A stretch of DNA of 10,188 nucleotides from Pollutiaquabacter sp046052345 (GTDB lineage: Bacteria; Bacteroidota; Bacteroidia; AKYH767-A; 2013-40CM-41-45): positions 1 to 10,188 of the forward strand of contig JBJOMN010000059.1 in the NCBI GenBank assembly GCA_046052345.1, given 5' to 3'. The first letter of the stretch is position 1; every line of letters begins with the position of its first letter. The notes beneath the pieces were generated by a model. That model was not told where the DNA came from, made no database searches, and saw only the letters and a program-made list of their open reading frames with translations. The position numbers and the translations under genes are program-made. Shown piece after piece: positions 5,549 to 10,188 of this stretch.

Positions 5549-7870
5549 ATGGGCGCTTCCCGGGTTATTTCGTTCATCCGTCGTTCGGCAATCTTGGCTT
5601 TGTTCCTGATTTCCTGTGACAACGCCATCGCCCAGATGACAGTCATCCCCTCCATCCTGCCTGCGCAATGGGTAGGTCTGATGTCGGGTCCCGGTGTAAC
5701 CATCAGCAATATCACTTTTACGGGTAATCCCGTTGCCGCAGGTCGCTTCCATGCCAATTCGACGGGCTTCGGGATCAACCATGGCATCATGCTTTCCACG
5801 GGCAACTGCAGCCTTTCGGTGGGTCCCAATTCGTCCGGAAGCGCGACTGATATGCTGGGAACGCCGGGCGATCCTGTCCTTGATAGTCTGGCGCGTGCTC
5901 AGACATACGACGCTGCGATCATTGAATTCGATTTCATTCCCCAGAACGATACCGTACGTTTCAGGTACATCTTCGCATCGGAAGAATACCCGGAATTCGT
6001 CTGCTCCACTTTCAACGATGCCTTCGCCTTCATGATCAGCGGTCCCGGGTACCCGAACCCCAGGAACATCGCACTCATTCCCGGATCTGCTAATCCGGTG
6101 ACCATCAACAATGTCAACTCCGGTTCTTGCGGAGGCAGTTATTCAGGCAATAACTCCATCCTCACCAATTCCAATCTTTATGTGAATAATTCAGGCGGCG
6201 TCGTGACCGAAATGGACGGATATACGGTGCCGCTTTACGCTATTGCGTCCGTAATACCCTGCCAACAATACCATCTCAGGATCAGCATCGCAGATGCCGG
6301 TGATGAGCGGTACGAATCCTCCGTTTTCTTCGAGGAAGGAAGTCTTATGTCGGCCCCCGTCGTGGAAGCAGGTATGGCCAGGACACTTTGTCCGGGAGAT
6401 ACTTCGCGTTTAGGCGGCCCCGTGGCAAACGGTTGGAGCTACCAATGGTCGCCTTCTACCGGACTCAACAATCCGAATTCCCCCAATCCGGTGCTCACAT
6501 GGCCTTCCGGAGTCTCTGCTCCTGTACAGTACCTCGTGACGGCGTCCAACGGAAGCTGTCTTCTCAGGGACAGTGTGCTGGTGAATCCGGCACCGTCCGC
6601 TTCCGCTGTGGTGAACGCCACTTCCGCCTGTATCGGTGCGCCGGTGACGGTCGATGCACAGGTCACGGCCCCCCCCGGCGCGACCCTTCAATGGGACTTT
6701 GACGGCGGTACGGTATTGTCGGGCAGCGGCACGGGTCCGTATTCGGTGTACTATCCCGCTTCCGGCACCTATTCCCCTTCCCTGTCGATCGGGAATCTGC
6801 AGTGTCCCGATAACTCGGCCCATGCAGGCATGGTTCTGATACACCCGGCTCCATTGGCAGCTGCAATTGCAGACACCGTCTGTCGGGGCCTTCCTACACA
6901 TTTCACCAATACTTCAACAATCTCCGGCGGCAGCATCACTCGAAACGACTGGCTGTTCGATGATGGCAGTACTTCTTTGCTTGACGACCCCTTGCACGTC
7001 TTCCCCACCTCAGGATCCCATACTGTTCGCCTCTTTGCCACTTCCGATTTCGGATGCGGAGATACGGCCGATATCGTCTGTCGGGTCCATCCTCTGCCGG
7101 AAGCGATCCTTCTTGCCGTCGATACCGCCGGCTGCAGTCCTTTCCGGCTGAACCTGGAAGACCGGTCCAATTATAACGGATCCGGAGGAAATGTTTTCCG
7201 ATGGTTTGTAGACGGAATTTTGACCGACACGATTTCGGATCCGCTGCTTGAGCTGAGCGCGACCGGCAGCTATGACGTGGGACTTTCTGTTACTGACTTG
7301 AACGGCTGTTCGGACGATACGACCGTGAAAGACCTGTTGACGGTCCATCCCGTTCCGTTGGCTGACTTCCTGCTGAGCGATTCGGTCGTCAGCGAGTACG
7401 ATCCCGTCATCATCTTCAGCGATGCCTCTGCGGGAGCTGACTGGCTGCAGTGGGATTTCGGAGACGGATCCATCTCGTTCGAAGACGAGGTAACGCATTC
7501 CTACGCATTCGCGGGATATTACACTGTGACACAATTCGTGAAGACCGACTTCGAATGCACAGATACGCTTTCAAGGAGGATCCTTATCGAAGCTGAATCC
7601 TCCTTCTACATTCCCTCTGCCTTCACTCCGAACGGAGACGGCCGCAACGATGTTTTCAAAGCCGAGGGGCGACAAGTGGATTTCTACCGTTTATATGTCT
7701 TCAATCGCTGGGGCAGAATCGTCTTCTACTCCACCGATATCAACGAAGGATGGGACGGCACCTTCGAGGGTTCCGAAAGCCAGCAGGATGTTTACGATTA
7801 CCTGGTGGAGTATTCCACTTCCCGGGATGAAAATATTCGCGAAGCTGGAAAAGTCATGCTGCTTCGCTGA
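5549..7870 (+). CDS. Choice-of-anchor L / PKD-repeat surface protein with gliding-motility-type C-terminal domain
   Basis: A 773-residue exported protein. The signal region is MGASRVISFIRRSAILALFL, then ISCDNAIAQ. It can be cut by signal peptidase I at AIA|Q (28/29) or read as a lipobox LISC (cysteine 23). Residues about 30-268 match the choice-of-anchor L domain: FIFASEEYPEF-type core (here YIFASEEYPEF), FNDAFAFMISGPG, NIALIPGS, TINNVNSG and a closing ADAGDERYESSVFFEEGS. About 270-685 hold several PKD-like Ig modules, with cores such as LQWDFDGG (~376), WLFDDGS (~467) and LQWDFGDGS (~632). Residues about 686-773 are the gliding-motility-associated C-terminal domain (IPSAFTPNGDGRNDVF, FNRWGR, WDGTFEG), used by T9SS type B cargos. 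A role in adhesion or surface-filament assembly is inferred. The start at 5549 follows from the -7 box at 5500-5507 and the signal peptide. The gene at 7900 follows after 29 nt without a terminator. Confidence 0.88.
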   Translation: MGASRVISFIRRSAILALFLISCDNAIAQMTVIPSILPAQWVGLMSGPGVTISNITFTGNPVAAGRFHANSTGFGINHGIMLSTGNCSLSVGPNSSGSATDMLGTPGDPVLDSLARAQTYDAAIIEFDFIPQNDTVRFRYIFASEEYPEFVCSTFNDAFAFMISGPGYPNPRNIALIPGSANPVTINNVNSGSCGGSYSGNNSILTNSNLYVNNSGGVVTEMDGYTVPLYAIASVIPCQQYHLRISIADAGDERYESSVFFEEGSLMSAPVVEAGMARTLCPGDTSRLGGPVANGWSYQWSPSTGLNNPNSPNPVLTWPSGVSAPVQYLVTASNGSCLLRDSVLVNPAPSASAVVNATSACIGAPVTVDAQVTAPPGATLQWDFDGGTVLSGSGTGPYSVYYPASGTYSPSLSIGNLQCPDNSAHAGMVLIHPAPLAAAIADTVCRGLPTHFTNTSTISGGSITRNDWLFDDGSTSLLDDPLHVFPTSGSHTVRLFATSDFGCGDTADIVCRVHPLPEAILLAVDTAGCSPFRLNLEDRSNYNGSGGNVFRWFVDGILTDTISDPLLELSATGSYDVGLSVTDLNGCSDDTTVKDLLTVHPVPLADFLLSDSVVSEYDPVIIFSDASAGADWLQWDFGDGSISFEDEVTHSYAFAGYYTVTQFVKTDFECTDTLSRRILIEAESSFYIPSAFTPNGDGRNDVFKAEGRQVDFYRLYVFNRWGRIVFYSTDINEGWDGTFEGSESQQDVYDYLVEYSTSRDENIREAGKVMLLR

Positions 7871-7899
7871 TCGAAGTACCTCCTTATCCTAAATACAGC

Positions 7900-8388
7900 A
7901 TGTCATTACGAAAGCTCCTCGCGCTTCCTTTCCTTATACTGTTCCCGATGCTACCCGGTGCCTTTCCCTGCACAGGTAATATCACTTCGGACTGCATAGC
8001 GGATTCAAACGATCCGGAAGCACTGAGCAAATCCAGGATTTCAGAAAAAATGGCAGTATTAAGAAGCGCCTTGCTGACGAAGGACAGCCTCGCACTGTCG
8101 GATCTTTTGTCGGATGAAGTCACCTACGGACATACCAACGGCCTTACCCAGACCAAACAGGAACTCATACGTTCCGTGATGAGCGGACAGCAGGAATACA
8201 AATCCATCACCGTCCGAAAGACGGATATACGTATTCACGGTTCCATGGCGATTGTGAATACGGAGGGGAACGCGAGCCTGCTGCTCGACGGAAAGCCGCT
8301 GGAACTGGATATGGATGTCCTCCTGGTCTGGATCCTGGAAAACGATGACTGGAAGTTGGTCGCGCGCCAGAGTGTGAGGAACAACTGA
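7900..8388 (+). CDS. Exported NTF2/SnoaL-like (DUF4440-type) protein
   Basis: A 162-residue protein. Residues 1 to about 22 are a signal peptide (MSLRKLLALPFLILFPMLPGAFP). The mature part fits the small cone-shaped NTF2-like fold of the DUF4440 kind: a helix with ALLTKDSLALSDLLSDEVTYGHTNG, then TQTKQELIRSVMSGQQEYKSI, strands with HGSMAIVNTEG, and a closing WKLVARQSVR strand. Members of this fold can be enzymes or ligand-binding proteins; catalytic residues are not clear here, so no reaction is assigned. It begins 29 nt after the adhesin-like gene with no intervening terminator or convincing promoter, so the two are probably one transcript. It converges on the ankyrin gene with a 31-bp gap lacking a GC-rich hairpin. 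Confidence 0.82.
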   Translation: MSLRKLLALPFLILFPMLPGAFPCTGNITSDCIADSNDPEALSKSRISEKMAVLRSALLTKDSLALSDLLSDEVTYGHTNGLTQTKQELIRSVMSGQQEYKSITVRKTDIRIHGSMAIVNTEGNASLLLDGKPLELDMDVLLVWILENDDWKLVARQSVRNN

Positions 8389-8419
8389 TTCCGATAATAG
8401 AATTATAAATAGTACCCGT

Positions 8420-8902
8420 TCACTTGGTTTTGGCCAGTGAAGATGCCGCTTCCTGCAATCTTTTTTGGACTTGTTCGAAACGAGGATCCCGATCCATGGA
8501 AGACTGGATCATCTCTGCGGCGTAATCGGCAGCGCTCAATCCGTTGCTGTCGCGATAAGCGGCATCCGCACCGTTAATCAGTAACAATTCAGCCAGTTCC
8601 GAATATCCTTGCCGCGCGGCTTCGATGAGCGGAGACGATGAATCCCTGGAAGAAAGATTGATGTCGGCACCGTATGCAAGCAAAAGGGCGGCCATCTTGT
8701 CGTCTCCGTTCCTGCAAGCGATGATGAGGGGAGTAAAACCGTTTTCGGTAAAGATGTTCAGATCGGTCTCGGTCTGCAGTTTTTTCTCCACGGTCGCGAA
8801 ATCACCCGAAGCCACAGCGGCTATCAGATCAGTGTTCCGTGCGAAGACAGATGTTGACATCGCCATGACGGCGACCATTACGATGAATCCGTGTGCTTTC
8901 AT
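8420..8902 (-). CDS. Exported ankyrin-repeat protein
   Basis: A 160-residue protein. Residues 1-21 are a signal peptide ending SVFA|RN, so it is probably periplasmic. Ankyrin repeats fill most of the mature part: TDLIAAVASGDFATVEKKL (a capping repeat), GFTPLIIACRNGDDKMAALLLAYGADI, SSSPLIEAARQGYSELAELLLINGADA, and a final NGLSAADYAAEM unit. The C-terminal 40 residues are helical and charged (RFEQVQKRLQEAASSLAKTK). Ankyrin repeats bind other proteins; the partner is unknown. A weak -7-like box (TATTATCG on the minus strand, 8919-8926) lies 16 nt upstream and is not reliable. The upstream gap to 9141 holds no other gene. Confidence 0.88.
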   Translation of the reverse strand: MKAHGFIVMVAVMAMSTSVFARNTDLIAAVASGDFATVEKKLQTETDLNIFTENGFTPLIIACRNGDDKMAALLLAYGADINLSSRDSSSPLIEAARQGYSELAELLLINGADAAYRDSNGLSAADYAAEMIQSSMDRDPRFEQVQKRLQEAASSLAKTK

Positions 8903-9086
8903 GTTTCAGGCGTTTGAGCGATAATACCGGGGCCGAGCCTTGCATCATCTTACCCCAACTTAACCGACTTTGGAGAAAAGAAATCCTTGGATAGCCCAAA
9001 ATCTTACATCTGCTAAAATTGGACTGAAAATGCACAACGAATAGTCCTTAAATGATGAAATAACGGCCTTGGGGCTGAAAAAGGAC
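8903..9086. other. Intergenic region upstream of the ankyrin gene, no gene seen
   Basis: About 180 bp of mixed composition between the ankyrin gene start and the terminator of the next minus-strand gene. I find no reading frame with coding character, no tRNA-like cloverleaf and no repeat. It must hold the ankyrin promoter, but no exact TAnnTTTG box is present at the usual distance. Confidence 0.5.
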
Positions 9087-9120
9087 AAAAAAGCGGGGAA
9101 ACCGAATTGGCTTCCCCGCT
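9087..9120 (-). terminator. Rho-independent terminator
   Basis: AGCGGGGAA (9092-9100) pairs perfectly with TTCCCCGCT (9112-9120) around an 11-nt loop. On the minus strand it is followed by T residues (9087-9092). It lies 21 nt beyond the stop codon of the T9SS cargo gene at 9142 and ends that transcript. Confidence 0.9.
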
Positions 9121-9141
9121 CTAACATCAGTTTTCGTCAGA

Positions 9142-10188
9142 TCAGCGCTCGATAACGAGCCGGATCACGTCTGTTCTTCCGTTGCGAACGACGCGTACCA
9201 GATAGATACCGTCGGCGATTCCGGAATAATCAGTAGGTAACTCGTAAGTATACTGTCCCGAGGCTTCGTAGCGCTCCTCCCGTACCATCACCAGTTCTCC
9301 GGTCATATTATACATGTAGAACTGCACAGGACCGGCCTCTTCCACTTCGAAATACAGGAATACGGTTGAGGAGGCGGGATTAGGATAAGCGATGACCGGG
9401 TACTCTTCCTCGCTCATGCCATTGAGCGTCCTCAACGCCGTGCAATTGCTGGCCTTGAGTAACAGGTTCACACTAGAAGAAGGCACCACGACGCCGTTCA
9501 CTTTCATCGAGAAGGAGTAAGTGTTGATCGGAGGCGTACCGGAAACCGTACCGCCGATGACCGACTTGGAATCGTACTTGACATTGACGATGTAACGCTG
9601 TCCGGGAATTGCGCCGGTAAAGGAAATACGCGCCTGTCCCGTGGTAGGCTGTGTGCCCGTAGCCTTCTTGTTACAGGCAGCATCCCAGATAAAGGCCTGA
9701 TTCGTCTGGAATACGGAGAACAACTTGAAGTTGGAAAGTTGCGTCGTCTGAACGATGTCCACGGTGAACGAGGAAGAAGGAGCCGTGACGTAACCGAAAT
9801 AGAAGATGGCGCCGGGCGTCACGTTAGACACTTTTCCTTTGCTCACGGTGTAGCAGGCTTCCGTCATCGCCGTCGTACCACTCTGGAAGGTCGCACAGGA
9901 TGCCACAGTAGGATATATGCCTGCATTGCAATTCGGCAATGCATTCACGGTGGCATTGAAAGGCGGTGAAATGCAACCGGACGAATTCATCGCCGTAACC
10001 GGATACGTACCCGCCGACAGGTTATTGAATACAGCCGTGCTCTGGTAATTCACCCCGTTGATGCTGTATGTGATTCCGGAACCGCTCGGTGAAGTGACGG
10101 TGATGCTTCCGGTCAAAGAAGCACACGACGGCTGCGTGACCGTCACTACCGGCTGTGAAGGAACAGGCGGAGCGGCGTTGATGACCGC
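9142..10188 (-). CDS. T9SS cargo protein with SprB-like repeat, C-terminal part (cut by right edge)
   Basis: The frame stays open to the window edge, giving the last 348 residues of a longer protein; the GTG at 10146 is an internal valine, since AVINAAPPVPSQPV continues upstream of it. Residues about 12-85 (TVTQPSCASLTGSITVTSP, YSINGVNYQ, FNNLSAGTYPVTAMNSSGC, VNALPNC) match the short repeats of SprB-like surface adhesins, and the opening INAAPPVPSQP looks like the end of a preceding copy. About 88-255 form a domain I do not recognise, beta-rich with several cysteines. About 260-348 are a type A T9SS sorting domain (VIAYPNPASSTVFLYF, then YNMTGELV, DGIYLVRVVRNGR). The protein is predicted to be secreted or surface-anchored, probably an adhesin. 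The missing N-terminal part likely holds more repeats. Confidence 0.88.
   Translation of the reverse strand, partial: AVINAAPPVPSQPVVTVTQPSCASLTGSITVTSPSGSGITYSINGVNYQSTAVFNNLSAGTYPVTAMNSSGCISPPFNATVNALPNCNAGIYPTVASCATFQSGTTAMTEACYTVSKGKVSNVTPGAIFYFGYVTAPSSSFTVDIVQTTQLSNFKLFSVFQTNQAFIWDAACNKKATGTQPTTGQARISFTGAIPGQRYIVNVKYDSKSVIGGTVSGTPPINTYSFSMKVNGVVVPSSSVNLLLKASNCTALRTLNGMSEEEYPVIAYPNPASSTVFLYFEVEEAGPVQFYMYNMTGELVMVREERYEASGQYTYELPTDYSGIADGIYLVRVVRNGRTDVIRLVIER

Noticed and set aside
6410..7534. Minus-strand open frames of 163 and 174 codons inside the adhesin-like gene
   Set aside because: Antisense to well-supported PKD modules; Arg/Gly-rich translations with no family features.

Overview
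The window looks like chromosomal DNA of a Bacteroidota bacterium of moderate GC content. Three large secreted proteins end in type IX secretion (T9SS) or gliding-type C-terminal domains. Lipoproteins carry the LFSC and LTGC lipoboxes and charged post-cysteine residues usual in this phylum. Upstream of several genes lies the phylum's -7 promoter box (TAnnTTTG) rather than a clear Shine-Dalgarno sequence. I see no rRNA, tRNA, CRISPR array, transposase, integrase or phage gene, so this reads as ordinary chromosome rich in cell-surface genes.

Layout. At 1-49 (minus) are the first 16 codons of a phosphoglucosamine mutase-type gene running off the left edge. At 194-850 (minus) is a surface-type lipoprotein with an Ig-like domain, closed by a strong terminator at 144-168. 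At 964-1326 (plus) is a small Ala/Lys/Glu-rich coiled-coil lipoprotein. It converges through a bidirectional terminator on a lipocalin-like lipoprotein at 1412-1852 (minus). A secreted or outer-membrane protein of unknown function follows at 1921-2556 (minus). At 2748-4703 (plus) is a 651-residue T9SS cargo that joins a c-type heme domain to a copper type II (PHM-like) monooxygenase core, two Ig-like repeats and a sorting domain. A nitroreductase lies at 4769-5401 (minus).

The right half starts with a divergent 773-residue choice-of-anchor-L/PKD adhesin-like protein with a gliding-motility-type C-terminal domain (5549-7870, plus). It is probably co-transcribed with a small exported NTF2/DUF4440-like protein (7900-8388). 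Then come an exported ankyrin-repeat protein (8420-8902, minus) and the 3' part of another T9SS cargo (9142-10188, minus, cut by the right edge) with its own terminator.

How they work together. There is no single pathway here. The common theme is the cell envelope and surface: three T9SS or gliding-type cargos, three lipoproteins and three other exported proteins. Only the mutase and the nitroreductase look cytoplasmic. Six promoter candidates of the form TAnnTTTRC were found; five lie 21-27 nt before a start codon and one lies 41 nt before. Two of them exclude longer reading frames and so fix the start codon. The most notable gene is the heme c/copper monooxygenase fusion. I found no convincing undescribed multi-gene system.
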